The position numbers were made by a program, and so were the translations under genes. Below are positions 8,845-19,446 of a DNA stretch of 58,690 nucleotides, piece after piece; position 1 is the first letter of the stretch; each line of letters begins with the position of its first letter. The notes under the pieces are model-generated. The model was not told the origin of the DNA and made no database searches. It saw only the letters and a program-made list of their open reading frames with translations. This DNA is from Streptomyces sp. ST2-7A (lineage in GTDB: Bacteria > Actinomycetota > Actinomycetes > Streptomycetales > Streptomycetaceae), in assembly GCF_021390475.1 (NCBI RefSeq), contig NZ_JAJUWS010000043.1, positions 1-58,690 of the forward strand, given 5' to 3'.

Positions 8845-9855
8845 ATGAGCGTCACCATCAGGGCGGGCCGGGGCGCGCCCGCCGCGCGGATCCTCGGCGT
8901 GGGCGGGTACCGGCCGAGCCGGGTCGTTCCCAACGAGACCATCCTGGAACACATCGACTCCTCCGACGAATGGATCCGCTCGCGGTCCGGCATCGTGACC
9001 CGCCACTGGGCGGACGACCACGAGACGGTGGAGGAGATGTCGGTGGGCGCCGCCGGGAAGGCGCTGGCCAACGCGGGCATCTCCCCCGAACGGGTCGGCG
9101 CCGTGGTGGTCTCCACGGTCTCCCACTTCGAGCAGACCCCGGCGATCGCCACCCGCGTCGCGCACCGCCTGGGCACCCACAAGCCGGCCGCCTTCGACAT
9201 CTCCGCCGCCTGCGCCGGCTTCGGCTACGGCCTGACCCTGGCCAAGGGCATGGTCGTCGAGGGCAGCGCCGAGTACGTCGTGGTGATCGGCGTGGAGCGG
9301 CTCTCCGACCTGACCGACCTGACCGACCGCACCACCTCCTTCCTGTTCGCCGACGGCGCGGGCGCGGTGGTGGTCGGTCCGGCCCCGGCCGAGCGGCCGG
9401 GCATCGGGCCGACCGTGTGGGGTTCGGAGGGCGACAAGGCGGGCACCATCGGACAGACCGTTCCGTGGGACGCCTACCGCGAGGGGCCCGTGGAACGGTT
9501 CCCGGCGCTGCGTCAGGACGGCCAGACCGTCTTCCGCTGGGCCGTGTACGAGATGGCCAAGGTCGCCCGGCAGGCACTGGAGGCGGCCGGGATCACGGCG
9601 GACGACCTGGACGCCTTCATCCCGCACCAGGCGAACATGCGGATCATCGACTCCCTGGTGAAGACCCTGGGGCTGCCGGAGCACGTGGCGGTGGCCCGGG
9701 ACATCGAGACATCGGGGAACACCTCCGCCGCCTCCATCCCGTTGGCGATGGAGCGGATGCTGGAGACCGGTCAGGCACGCAGCGGCGACACCGCTCTGGT
9801 CATCGGCTTCGGGGCGGGTCTCGTCTACGCCGCGGCGGTCGTTACCCTCCCCTAG
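8845..9855 (+). CDS. fabH: 3-oxoacyl-ACP synthase III
   Basis: A 336-residue KASIII that condenses acyl-CoA primers with malonyl-ACP to start each fatty acid. In Streptomyces it favours branched-chain primers. The catalytic triad is visible: Cys123 in DISAACAGFGYG, His in IPHQANMRI (about 263) and Asn in SGNTSAAS (about 293). ATG 8845 is chosen for the GAGGAG ribosome site about 10 nt upstream. It lies 142 nt after fabD and 83 nt before acpP in the operon. Confidence 0.96.
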   Translation: MSVTIRAGRGAPAARILGVGGYRPSRVVPNETILEHIDSSDEWIRSRSGIVTRHWADDHETVEEMSVGAAGKALANAGISPERVGAVVVSTVSHFEQTPAIATRVAHRLGTHKPAAFDISAACAGFGYGLTLAKGMVVEGSAEYVVVIGVERLSDLTDLTDRTTSFLFADGAGAVVVGPAPAERPGIGPTVWGSEGDKAGTIGQTVPWDAYREGPVERFPALRQDGQTVFRWAVYEMAKVARQALEAAGITADDLDAFIPHQANMRIIDSLVKTLGLPEHVAVARDIETSGNTSAASIPLAMERMLETGQARSGDTALVIGFGAGLVYAAAVVTLP

Positions 9856-9938
9856 CAGCACCACTCGCGCGTCCGGCCCCGCCGGTCGCCGTCCACACCG
9901 ATGCGGCACCCGCCGCAGCACACCGAAGGAGCGCCGCA

Positions 9939-10187
9939 ATGGCTGCCACCAAGGAAGAGATCATCGAGGGTCTCGCCGAGATCGTGAACGAGATCGCCGG
10001 TATCCCGGCCGAGGAGGTCACCGAGGAGAAGTCCTTCACCGATGACCTGGACGTGGACTCGCTGTCCATGGTCGAGGTGGTCGTGGCGGCCGAGGAGCGC
10101 TTCGACGTCAAGATCCCGGACGACGACGTCAAGAACCTGAAGACCGTGGGTGACGCCGTCTCCTACATCACCAGCCACCAGAGCTGA
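9939..10187 (+). CDS. acpP: Acyl carrier protein
   Basis: An 82-residue acidic four-helix carrier protein. The phosphopantetheine attachment serine is Ser41 in DVDSLSMVEV. It is the primary-metabolism ACP of the type II fatty acid synthase and works with FabD, FabH and FabF. ATG 9939 has a GAAGGAG ribosome site. The size and position between fabH and fabF match the Streptomyces fab operon. Confidence 0.97.
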   Translation: MAATKEEIIEGLAEIVNEIAGIPAEEVTEEKSFTDDLDVDSLSMVEVVVAAEERFDVKIPDDDVKNLKTVGDAVSYITSHQS

Positions 10188-10300
10188 GTCATCGGGTGCG
10201 GCCCGGGGTCTCCCGGGCCGCACCCGACGCGGCCGGCACCACCCGTGTGCCGGCGGTGTCCCGCAGATCCCCACCCCACGACCGGCGGAGAATCATTCCC

Positions 10301-11566
<1,266 letters not shown>

Positions 11567-11583
11567 GCGAGGACCCGACCTTC

Positions 11584-11624
11584 CCGGGGCGCGGAACCGG
11601 CGGATCGCCTGTTCCGCGCCCCGG
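11584..11624 (+). terminator. Terminator of the fab operon
   Basis: A perfect 14-bp inverted repeat (arms 11584-11597 and 11611-11624, 13-nt loop) lies 18 nt after the fabF stop. It lacks a T-run, as usual for Streptomyces terminators. Confidence 0.8.
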
Positions 11625-12160
11625 CCGGTCGCCGGGGGGGGCCCCCGCCCCCCCCCGGGGGCCGGCCCGGAGGTATCGCGGAGGTTTCCCCCGGGACCGT
11701 GTGACGCCCCCGGGCGCCGGCACGTCCCGGCGCGGCACGTCCCGCTGTTCCGGCCCGGGACCGGCCGATCCCGGTGCCCGGCCCGGGCGAGCGCGTGGGA
11801 ACCGGGCTCGCCGTCCGGCCCGCCGGCGCCATCGATCGCGGCCGGGGCCACCGGGAAAGGGATGGCGGTCCGGGGCGCGGGACGACGCGCCGGACCCGAG
11901 GGGACGATCGGGGTGCGCCGTGCCACCCCCCGGGAACCCGACCGGAAGGCCAGGATCCCCGGGACGGAACAACTGAAGGCGGGCGATATCGGGTGAAGGC
12001 GACCGAAAGTCGATGAAACCGCGTGACGACGGGTAGTCTTTTACGCTTGCCCTGCGGGTTTGTCCGCCGCGCGGACGACACCACGGGACCGGACCACCCG
12101 CACCCCCGGTTCCGCGGCCGCCCGCCCGTCGGATCCGCCCTTTCCTCACCGGGGAGTCGC
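11625..12160. other. Long intergenic region, G/C homopolymer tract
   Basis: This 536-base stretch between fabF and the SGNH lipoprotein gene starts with runs of G and C (11633-11662) that can form a strong hairpin. No conserved ORF is seen on either strand. The less GC-rich segment 11975-12060 is the likeliest promoter region of the lipoprotein gene, but no convincing -35/-10 pair can be named. Confidence 0.4.
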
Positions 12161-13123
12161 ATGTCGCTCCGCTCCACCCCGCACACCCTCACCACCGCCG
12201 CCGGCGGTGCCCTCGCCTGTCTGCTCGGCCTCGGCCTGCTGACCGGCTGCGGGTCCGGATCCGAGCCCGGGGAGGGTGGGGGCGCCGACGACACCCTCGT
12301 GGAGGAAACCCCCGGGGACGGGCACGGGGAGGGGTCCGAGGGGGACGGGCCGACCGACGCGGCCCCCGAGCCCGACACCGAGCCCGACACCGAAGCCGTC
12401 CCCGACGACGGCTCACCCGGCATGGTCGCCCTCGGGGACTCCATCACCACCGGCTTCGACTCCTGCGGGATCCTCGTGGACTGCCCGGAGGTGTCGTGGA
12501 GCACGGGCACCGAACCGGACGTGGAGAGCCTGGCGGACCGGCTGGGCATCACCCGCACCTGGAACGAGGCGGTCTCCGGTTCCCGGATGGCCGACCTGCC
12601 GGCCCAGGCGCGGCGTGCCGCCGCGCGGGAGCCGGACCTGGTCACCGTGTTGATCGGGGCGAACGACGCCTGCGCCCCCACACCGGGTGCCATGACCGAG
12701 GTGGCGGACTTCCGCGCCGACTTCGAGGAGGCGGTGGGGATCATCCGTGAGGGGGCGCCGGACGCGCGCCTGTTCGTGGCCAGCGTCCCCGACCTCCAGC
12801 GACTGTGGGAGGAGGGCCGGCAGTATCCCGAGGCCCTCCAGGTGTGGCGCTTCGGGATCTGCCCCTCGATGTTGGCCGAGCCGGAGGCCCTGACCCCGCA
12901 GGCGGAGGAGCGGCGCACGGAGGTCCACGAGCGGGTGGTGGAGTACAACGCGGCGCTGGCCGAGGTGTGCGCCGAGGACGTGAACTGCCGGTACGACGAC
13001 GGGGCGGTCTTCGGGTACACCTTCACCGCGGACGACCTGAGCGAGTGGGACTGGTTCCATCCCAGCCGGGAGGGCCAGCGGGCCCTGGCGGAACTGGCGT
13101 ACGAGCGGCTCGGCGAGGAGTGA
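12161..13123 (+). CDS. Secreted SGNH/GDSL-hydrolase lipoprotein
   Basis: A 320-residue exported hydrolase. The signal peptide ends in the lipobox LLTGC (Cys about 29), followed by a long acidic Glu/Asp/Pro/Gly linker. The SGNH domain has block I ALGDSITTGFDS (nucleophile Ser), block III GANDAC and block V WDWFHPS (catalytic Asp/His). It probably acts as a cell-surface esterase or lipase. Cysteines at DSCG, DCPE, NDAC, GICP and VNC suggest disulfides. ATG 12161 is preceded by GGGGAG at ideal spacing; GTG 12023 is less likely because the signal peptide begins after 12161. Confidence 0.9.
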   Translation: MSLRSTPHTLTTAAGGALACLLGLGLLTGCGSGSEPGEGGGADDTLVEETPGDGHGEGSEGDGPTDAAPEPDTEPDTEAVPDDGSPGMVALGDSITTGFDSCGILVDCPEVSWSTGTEPDVESLADRLGITRTWNEAVSGSRMADLPAQARRAAAREPDLVTVLIGANDACAPTPGAMTEVADFRADFEEAVGIIREGAPDARLFVASVPDLQRLWEEGRQYPEALQVWRFGICPSMLAEPEALTPQAEERRTEVHERVVEYNAALAEVCAEDVNCRYDDGAVFGYTFTADDLSEWDWFHPSREGQRALAELAYERLGEE

Positions 13124-13259
13124 GCGGGGCGCCCCGGGTCGGGGCGTCCGATGGACGGGCGGTGGTTCCCGGGTGATCCGCCGCCCGTCGGCGCGTCCGG
13201 CGGGAGGGGCCCGCGGTGGCGGCGCCGGGGGCCGGGGACGCGACCGACGAGCGGCGGTG

Positions 13260-13325
13260 TTGACAGCGTCGGGGTCCCTCACTACCGTCACGACAGAATT
13301 TCGAACGCTGCTCGATATATCGAAC
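13260..13325 (+). promoter_or_regulatory. Promoter plus operator of the dehydratase operon
   Basis: A consensus -35 (TTGACA, 13260-13265), a 17-nt spacer and a TACCGT -10 (13283-13288) place the start near 13295. Immediately downstream lie TTCGAA (13300-13305) and the perfect palindrome TCGATATATCGA (13312-13323), continuing to AAC at 13325. A repressor bound here would block the start. The same 14-bp block TCGATATATCGAAC recurs before the arabinofuranosidase gene. Confidence 0.75.
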
Positions 13326-13356
13326 ACCGCGAGCCGGATCGGACGGAAGGCCCCCT

Positions 13357-14532
13357 GTGCGCATCACCGGTATCAGCACCCACGTCGTCGGCACCCCCTG
13401 GCGCAACCTCACCCACGTCCTGGTCCACACCGACGAGGGACTGACCGGTGTCGGGGAGACCAGGATGCTCGGCCACACCGACGCCCTCCTGGGGTATCTG
13501 CGGGAGGCCGAGGTCAACCACATCGCCGGCTCCGACCCCTTCGCCGTCGAGGACCTGGTCCGCCGGATGAAGTACGGCGACTACGGCCGGGCCGGGGAGA
13601 TCGTCATGTCCGGCATCGCCTGTGTCGAGATGGCCTGTTGGGACATCAAGGGCAAGGCCCTGGGGGTGCCGGTCTGGCAGCTGCTGGGCGGACGGGCGAA
13701 CGTCGCCGACCCCCGGATCAAGGCCTACGCCAACGGCTGGTACACCGTCGAGCGCACCCCCGAGGCGTTCCACGCCGCCGCCCTACGGGTGGTCGAACGG
13801 GGGTACCGGGCGCTGAAGCTCGACCCCTTCGGCACCGGCAGCCTCGAGCTGGACCACACCGAGACGATGCGCTCGCTCTCCCTGGTGGAGGCGGTCCGCG
13901 ACGCGATCGGCGAGGAGAACGAACTGCTGCTGGAGATGCACGGCCGGTTCAGCCCCGCCACCGCGATCCGGCTCGCCCGGCAGATGGAGCCCTTCCGACC
14001 CTCCTGGCTGGAGGAGCCCGTACCGCCGGAGAACCTCAAGGCGCTCGCCAAGGTCGCGGGCCGGGTGAACATGCCGGTCGCCACCGGCGAGCGCGTCCAC
14101 GACCGGATCGAGTTCCGCGAGCTGTTCGAGTCGCAGGCCGTGGACATCATCCAGCCCGATGTGGGGCACCTGGGCGGCATTTCGGAGACCCGCAAGCTCG
14201 CGGCCACCGCCGAGACCCACTACGTGCTGGTCGCCCCGCACAACGTGGGGGGCTCGGTGCTGACCGCCGCGAACCTGCAACTGGCCGGGTGCACCCCCAA
14301 CTTCAAGATCCTGGAGCACTTCAACGACTTCGCCGACGCGGAGATCAAGAAGGTGGTGAAGGGCGCGCCCGAGGTGGTGGACGGTTACTTCACGCTCCCC
14401 GAGGCCCCCGGGCTGGGCGTGGAGTTCGACATCGACGCGGCCGCCGAGTTCCCCCAGCAGCAGGCCCGCTTCGACCTGTGGGCCGAGGACTGGCACAAGC
14501 GCGACGGCGCGCCGCGCGGGGCCCGCCCGTGA
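13357..14532 (+). CDS. Enolase-superfamily sugar-acid dehydratase (mandelate racemase/muconate lactonizing type)
   Basis: A 391-residue enzyme with the enolase N-terminal capping domain (1-125) and the TIM barrel. Metal ligands appear as Glu in LLLEMHGRF, Glu in SWLEEPVPPEN and Glu in VATGERVH, spaced as in the family. HNVGG near residue 290 supplies the barrel-end His. The overall pattern is closest to galactonate-dehydratase-like members that dehydrate aldonic acids; exact specificity is not decidable. GTG 13357 has GGAAGG upstream. First gene of an operon, its stop overlaps the next start (GTGA). Confidence 0.85.
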   Translation: MRITGISTHVVGTPWRNLTHVLVHTDEGLTGVGETRMLGHTDALLGYLREAEVNHIAGSDPFAVEDLVRRMKYGDYGRAGEIVMSGIACVEMACWDIKGKALGVPVWQLLGGRANVADPRIKAYANGWYTVERTPEAFHAAALRVVERGYRALKLDPFGTGSLELDHTETMRSLSLVEAVRDAIGEENELLLEMHGRFSPATAIRLARQMEPFRPSWLEEPVPPENLKALAKVAGRVNMPVATGERVHDRIEFRELFESQAVDIIQPDVGHLGGISETRKLAATAETHYVLVAPHNVGGSVLTAANLQLAGCTPNFKILEHFNDFADAEIKKVVKGAPEVVDGYFTLPEAPGLGVEFDIDAAAEFPQQQARFDLWAEDWHKRDGAPRGARP

Positions 14533-15554
14533 GTACCCCGGGACGGGCGGTGCTGGTGGAGGGTCCGCGTCGGCACCGACTGATCGAAACCCCGACCCCG
14601 GTGCCCGGCCCCGAGGAGGCGCTGGTCCGGGTGCACGCCGCCGGACTGTGCGGCAGCGACCGCGAACTGTACGAGGGGACCCGGGCGGAAGGGTACGTCC
14701 GCTACCCGATCGTCCCCGGCCACGAGTGGTCCGGCACCGTCGAGGCGGTCGGCCGGGACGTGGAACGGTCCCTGGTCGGCCGCCGCACGGTGGGCGAGGG
14801 ATTCCGCAACTGCCGTTCCTGCGCGCGGTGCCGGGCCGGGGAGACGAGCCTGTGCTCGGCCGGGTACGCCGAGACCGGCTTCACCCTGCCGGGGGCCTTC
14901 GCCGACCACCTGGTGCTGCCGGCGCGGCTGCTGCACCCGCTGCCGGAGGACGCGGACCCGGACGCCGCCGCCCTCCTGGAGCCCGCCGCGGTGGCCGCGG
15001 CGGCCGTGTTGACCGCCGCCCCACGCGCCGGGGAACGGATCGCCGTGGTGGGAGCGGGAACGCTGGGCCTGCTCGCCCTGCACCTGCTCGCCGCCGGGGA
15101 CCCGGCCGAGCTGATGGCGGTGGATCCGCGACCCCGGGCCGGGGAGCGGGCCCGGAAGGCGGGGGCCCACCACATCCGCCGCCCCGCCCCCGACCCCGGC
15201 GGCCACGACCCCGGCGGCTACGACCTGGTGGTGGAGACGGCCGGTGCGCCCGGCAGCGCCGACGCCGCCTGTCGGCTGGCCCGGCGGGGCGGTCGTGTGG
15301 TGCTCACCGGCATCCCCGCACCGGGCGCGCGCGGCGTGGACCCGGTACTGCTGGCCACCGCCCAGCTCACCGTCTCCGGGATCTTCGGGGCCCCCTCGGC
15401 GGCCTGGCGGCACGCCGTGCGGGCCTTCGCGGAGGGGGCCCTGCGTCCCGGCGAGCTGATCACCCACCGCCTGCCGCTGACGGCCTTCGCCGAGGCGGTG
15501 GAGCTGGTGGGCGGCGGGGACCCCGACGCGGGGAAGGTCCTCCTGGTGCCCTGA
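14529..15554 (+). CDS. Zinc-dependent sugar/alcohol dehydrogenase (MDR family)
   Basis: A 341-residue medium-chain dehydrogenase. Catalytic zinc ligands are Cys in GLCGSDRE, His-Glu in PGHEWSG, and structural zinc cysteines in CRSCARCRAGETSLC. The Rossmann fold starts at VVGAGTLGLLAL. Family members such as sorbitol, threonine or galactitol dehydrogenases oxidise polyols or sugar acids with NAD(P). The GTG start overlaps the dehydratase stop by 4 bp, indicating translational coupling and a shared pathway. The substrate is inferred only from context. Confidence 0.87.
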   Translation: MSTPGRAVLVEGPRRHRLIETPTPVPGPEEALVRVHAAGLCGSDRELYEGTRAEGYVRYPIVPGHEWSGTVEAVGRDVERSLVGRRTVGEGFRNCRSCARCRAGETSLCSAGYAETGFTLPGAFADHLVLPARLLHPLPEDADPDAAALLEPAAVAAAAVLTAAPRAGERIAVVGAGTLGLLALHLLAAGDPAELMAVDPRPRAGERARKAGAHHIRRPAPDPGGHDPGGYDLVVETAGAPGSADAACRLARRGGRVVLTGIPAPGARGVDPVLLATAQLTVSGIFGAPSAAWRHAVRAFAEGALRPGELITHRLPLTAFAEAVELVGGGDPDAGKVLLVP

Positions 15555-15728
15555 GCCGGACCGGCCGGCGGCTCCCGTTCGGCCCCCGGCGGGCCCGGGC
15601 GACCCGCCCGTACCCCCGCGCCCGTACCTCCACCCGACCGACCCCCGCGCCGGCCGGTATTCCCCGGGCGTCCCCGCCCCACCGCCGTATCGCCCCTCGA
15701 TCCCGCCCGGCCCACGAACAGGAGCGCC

Positions 15729-16730
15729 GTGTCCGAACAGACCCTCCCCCCTCCCCCGCCACGACCGGCCGACACCGCGCTCGCCGCGATCGGCCACCCC
15801 GTGCCGGTCGCCGACCCCGCCGACTCCTCCCCGCACGCCTTCCCCGACGGGGGGCGGTGGCGCACCGAGATACCCTCCGTCGAGGGCCCGGAGGCGCTGC
15901 GCGTCGTCCTGGACGAGGCCGCCGCCCTGGAGGTGCCGGTACACCGCGTCAGCCAGGGCAGCGGTGTCTGGATGCTCACCGACGACGAGATCACCGCGAT
16001 GGTGGACGCCTGCGCAGCCGCCGACGTGGAGCTGTGCCTGTTCACCGGCCCCCGGGGCACCTGGGACATCGGTGCCGGGACCCGGACCGACTCCGGCGGG
16101 GCCGGGCCGCGCGCCCGGGGGCACGACGCCGTGGCGGGCTGCGTGGAGGACGCGCTGCGCGCCACCGCTCTGGGCGTGCGCTGCCTGTTGGTGGCGGACG
16201 AGGGGGTGCTGTGGCTGCTGCACCGGATGCGGGCGGAGGGCACGCTGCCCGCCGACACCACCTTCAAGGTCTCCGCCCTCATCGGGCCGGTCAACCCCGC
16301 GTCGGTGGCCGTGCACGAGCGGCTGGGCGGGGACTCGGTGAACGTTCCCTCCGACCTCACCCTCCAGCACCTGACCGAGATCCGGCGGGTCAGCCGGGTG
16401 CCGCTGGACTTCTACCTGGAGGCGCCGGACGACCTCGGCGGCTATGTGCGGATGCACGAGATCGCCGAGCTGATCCGACGCGGCGCGCCGATCTACCTCA
16501 AGTTCGGGCTCAGCCGGGCGCCGGGTATCTACCCCTACGGGCGGCAGTTGCGCGAGGCCGCCCTGGCCGGGGCCCGCGAGCGGGTGCGACGCGGCCGACT
16601 GGCACTGGACCTGCTGGCCCGGGTGACCGGGGAGAAGACCCCGGCGGGGACGGGGATGTCCCCGCCCGGTTCCCGGCTTCCGGGGCCGTTGGAACGGTTC
16701 GGAGTGCCCGGGGCCCGGTCGGGCGACTGA
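15729..16730 (+). CDS. TIM-barrel protein, U32-peptidase-like
   Basis: A 333-residue soluble protein with alternating beta-alpha repeats typical of a TIM barrel (segments AADVELCLFTGP, TALGVRCLLVADEGVL, VPLDFYLEAPDDLGG, APIYLKFGLSRAPG). Similar proteins in actinobacteria are labelled peptidase or U32 family, but I cannot see a protease active site and the label is uncertain. The neighbourhood, a sugar-acid dehydratase and a zinc dehydrogenase, suggests an aldolase-like or isomerase step. GTG 15729 has AGGAG upstream. It lies 174 nt after the dehydrogenase and probably closes the operon. Confidence 0.6.
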   Translation: MSEQTLPPPPPRPADTALAAIGHPVPVADPADSSPHAFPDGGRWRTEIPSVEGPEALRVVLDEAAALEVPVHRVSQGSGVWMLTDDEITAMVDACAAADVELCLFTGPRGTWDIGAGTRTDSGGAGPRARGHDAVAGCVEDALRATALGVRCLLVADEGVLWLLHRMRAEGTLPADTTFKVSALIGPVNPASVAVHERLGGDSVNVPSDLTLQHLTEIRRVSRVPLDFYLEAPDDLGGYVRMHEIAELIRRGAPIYLKFGLSRAPGIYPYGRQLREAALAGARERVRRGRLALDLLARVTGEKTPAGTGMSPPGSRLPGPLERFGVPGARSGD

Positions 16731-16759
16731 GCCGCCCGTCCCCCGAACCGGGAAGGGAC

Positions 16760-16790
16760 GCCGCGCGGAACGGATCGCGTTCCGCGCGGC
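16760..16790 (+). terminator. Terminator of the dehydratase operon
   Basis: A perfect 13-bp inverted repeat (16760-16772 and 16778-16790) with a 5-nt loop, 30 nt after the TIM-barrel gene. It also separates this operon from the convergent PHP pseudogene. Confidence 0.8.
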
Positions 16791-16919
16791 GCCCACGGGG
16801 TCGTCCGCCGGCCGGCGGCGGGAGCCGGGCCGACGGCCGGTGCGGCAGGCGGTCCGCCGACCGGGGGTCGGTGGTCCCGGGGGCGGGCCCGATCATCCGG
16901 GCGGCGGTGTCGGTGTCGG

Positions 16920-18700
16920 TCATGCCGGCCACACCCACATGGGGTTGCCGTGGAACCACAGGCCACGCCGGGGGTCGGCGTCGCCCACCACCTCCGGGGC
17001 GGGCCCGTGGGGGTCGATGTCGACACCGTGGAGACCCGGTTGGGGGCGGTTGCCGGAGGTGCCGCGCATCCGGACGGTACAGCGGTTCCGTCACCGCCCC
17101 GGGTCATACGTCAGGGTGACCGAGCCGCGCGAGCGGTTGACGTCGAAGGACTTCACCATCCGGATCCCGGGGGTGGAGAAGACCTCCCGGTCGGAGACGG
17201 ATCCGATGACCGCGCCCCGAATGACGTCCACCCGGGCGGGGGCTCGAACCGCGACCGGTTGGGGTCGATGGCCGGGGCGATCCCCATAACCGGCTCGGCC
17301 CGGCCGCCGCGCTTGACGTGCGGGGTGCCGCCGAAGGTGGTCCCCCGCGCGCCGACCGCCTTGCCGGCGCCCCTGCCGTTGCCGCCGGCTCGCAGCCGGG
17401 CGTCGAAGCCGGAGATCGGGCCGCCGTGGTCCACCCCGACCCGGCCCTCGCGCAGCCCCTTCATGACGGCCGCGCAGGAGAAGGAGTCGGCGCCCACGTG
17501 GGTGCGGCGGTACCGGCCGGGCCGGTAGCCGCCCCAGTCGAGATTCGGCGCGCCGGAGTGGCCGGGGCCGCCGTAAGGACCGTCGGTGTCGAACTTCCCG
17601 CCGGAGGGGCGAGGGGAGGTATCAGCGTAGTCGCGGTGGGAGTCGGGGTTCGCGGTGACCCACCACGCCCTGCCCTCGGCGAGGAGGCCGTCCCCCAGGC
17701 CACCGACGGTGGCGGTCATCCGGTCGAAGCCGCCCCGGGAACGGTATCTCTCCGCGGGGTAGCCGGGGAAGGAGTCGCCGCCCGGGTTGGAGCTGTGGTG
17801 GCCGGGGGCGCTGCCGGGTCGGGAGGGGGCGGGCAGACCCCGGCGGCCTGGTGGCCGAGGGGCGCCCTTCCACGCCGCTCGCGATGGACCGCTGGGCATC
17901 GCGCCGGTTGCGGGTCCCGTGGGGGATTCCACGCCCCGGCGGGCCGGGTGGGTGGCGAGCGTCGGGGCGTCCCGCACGCGATTGCGCCGCACCCGTCCGG
18001 CCGGGAAGTCGAGGCCTGCGGTGACCGGCGCTCGTTCTGCGGGGTGTCGGCCGTGGCGCCCCGCACACCGCCGTCGTGGTCGCTCTCGACCCGCCTGAGG
18101 ACCTCGACCTCGTGTCTTCCCCGGGTGCACGAAGACGGTGGCGTGCTCGGCGGCGGGGATGTCCCACTCCGGGCCCCGGAGGACCGGGGCGTCGGGGATC
18201 TCCTCGCGGGCCGCGCGGATGTCGGGGGGGCCTGTCGACACCGATGCGGGCGTGGGTGGCGCCGCCGTGGTCGGTGATGACCAGCCGGTCGAGTCCGTGG
18301 CGGGCGCCGTTGCGGACCCGGTCGATGACCCGGGACCGGGCGTCGGAACCGTACCGGGTGTGGGTGTCTCCCGCTGGCCACAGCCTCCTCTTCCCGGGTG
18401 CGGCGGGCTGCGCGGCGGCCGCGGGGGTGCCGGCCGTGACGGCACCCCCGTTGCCCGCGGCCGCGAAGGCCTCGCCGGCGCCGGCGACAACGCCCGCGCC
18501 GGCGAGCCCCGCCCCCAACAGCCCGGCACGGCGGGGGACGCCGCGGCGGGAGAGCTGCTCGGGGCTCGGTTCGCTGTCCGGGATGGGGAGCCCATCGCGA
18601 CGGGCAGCGGCCGGCCTTCGTCGTGGTGGTCGTGACCGTGCCCGTGTGCGTGGTCATGACCGTGGTGGTGACCATGTGGGCGACCGTGGCCCGTTCTCAC
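16920..18700 (-). pseudogene. PHP-domain phosphoesterase-like gene broken by many frameshifts
   Basis: Fragments in all three minus-strand frames align in order to a Tat-exported PHP-domain protein of about 590 residues. In order they are: a His-rich N-terminus (GTG 18700, GAGGGAG ribosome site); the Tat-like segment LSRRGVPRRAGLLGAG; SRVIDRVRNGARHGLDRLVI; EWDIPAAEHATVFVHPG; RHEVEVLRRVESDHDGG; THPARRGVESP; GGDSFPGYPAERYRSRGG with RTHVGADSFS; VSDREVFSTPGIRMVKSFDV; and the end NPMWVWPA with stop at 16920-16922. At least six frame changes and an internal stop are needed. The His-x-His metal motif near the start of the PHP domain is damaged (GDTHTRYGSD). Neighbouring genes are intact, so this looks like true decay rather than poor sequence. 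Confidence 0.8.
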
Positions 18701-18798
18701 TTCTCCCTCTTCAGTCCACAGGTGAACCCGTGCCACCGCAGAACCCCGGAGGGAGCGGATGAACCGGAGGTGGGGAACGGGTCGCCGCCGGCCGTCGG

Positions 18799-19068
18799 TC
18801 AGACGCGCGAGCGTCGACCGGTCAGCAGCTGGTACAGGAAGAGAAGGATGACCGCACCGATGATGGCGGCCACCCAGGTGGAGATCTCGAAGAAGCCGTC
18901 GACGGCGTCCACCCCGAACAGCGCGCTACCGAGGAAACCGCCGAGCAGGGCGCCCGCGATACCCAGCAGGATGGTGACGATGATGCCACCGGGGCCGTCG
19001 CCCGGCATCACCTTCTTGGCGATGAGGCCGGCGATGAGACCGAGGATGATCCACGCGATGATGCCCAT
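18799..19068 (-). CDS. GlsB/YeaQ/YmgE family membrane protein
   Basis: An 89-residue integral membrane protein with three hydrophobic segments (IIAWIILGLIAGLIAKKV; GIIVTILLGIAGALLGGFLG; WVAAIIGAVILLFLYQLL). The Gly-rich GPGGIIVTILLGIAGALLGG signature is that of the transglycosylase-associated/GlsB family, linked to general stress responses. ATG 19068 follows GAGGA. It is transcribed away from the pyroglutamyl-peptidase-like gene. Confidence 0.88.
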   Translation of the reverse strand: MGIIAWIILGLIAGLIAKKVMPGDGPGGIIVTILLGIAGALLGGFLGSALFGVDAVDGFFEISTWVAAIIGAVILLFLYQLLTGRRSRV

Positions 19069-19446
19069 GACAGTTGTCCTCTCGTTATGACGTGTACCGG
19101 TCGTCTTGTCGGTTGCCCCGATTCCTCTTCCGCACTCCTCCCGAAGGCAATTGGCCGATTTTCGCCTTGCCTCGGAGGGCTGAGTGCACCAGAGGGGCCA
19201 CCGGTCACCGCCATCGGGCCTGTATGTCCGATTATGCGAGGGTTTGCGGCGGACTGCTCGGGGAGACGGTGCGCCGCGCACCATCACACGCCGGTCGGCC
19301 CGGCAGGGCGACCGGATCGACACGTGCCCGGCTCCACGCGGTCCACACCCGGGAACGCCCCCCGGATCGACCGGGACACGAGGGGGCCACACCACCACAA
19401 CGGGTTCGCGCAGGATGGGGACCGTTTCCCCACTTTCCTGATACGG
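19069..19446. other. Divergent intergenic region
   Basis: This 378-base region separates the glsB-like gene (minus) from the pyroglutamyl-peptidase-like gene (plus). Both promoters must lie here. It is visibly less GC-rich than the flanks. No palindrome or RNA gene stands out and no ORF has coding support. Confidence 0.4.

Noticed and set aside
13173..14528. Long ORF reading into the zinc dehydrogenase from 13173
   Set aside because: The first 450 residues are an out-of-frame reading of the dehydratase gene; the dehydrogenase starts at GTG 14529.
14385..16796. 803-residue ORF opposite the dehydrogenase and TIM-barrel genes
   Set aside because: Shadow of two conserved genes; composition is Gly/Arg/Pro repeats without structure.
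16920..18700. Programmed frameshifting in the PHP gene
   Set aside because: Too many frame changes, a damaged metal site and an internal stop make decay more likely.
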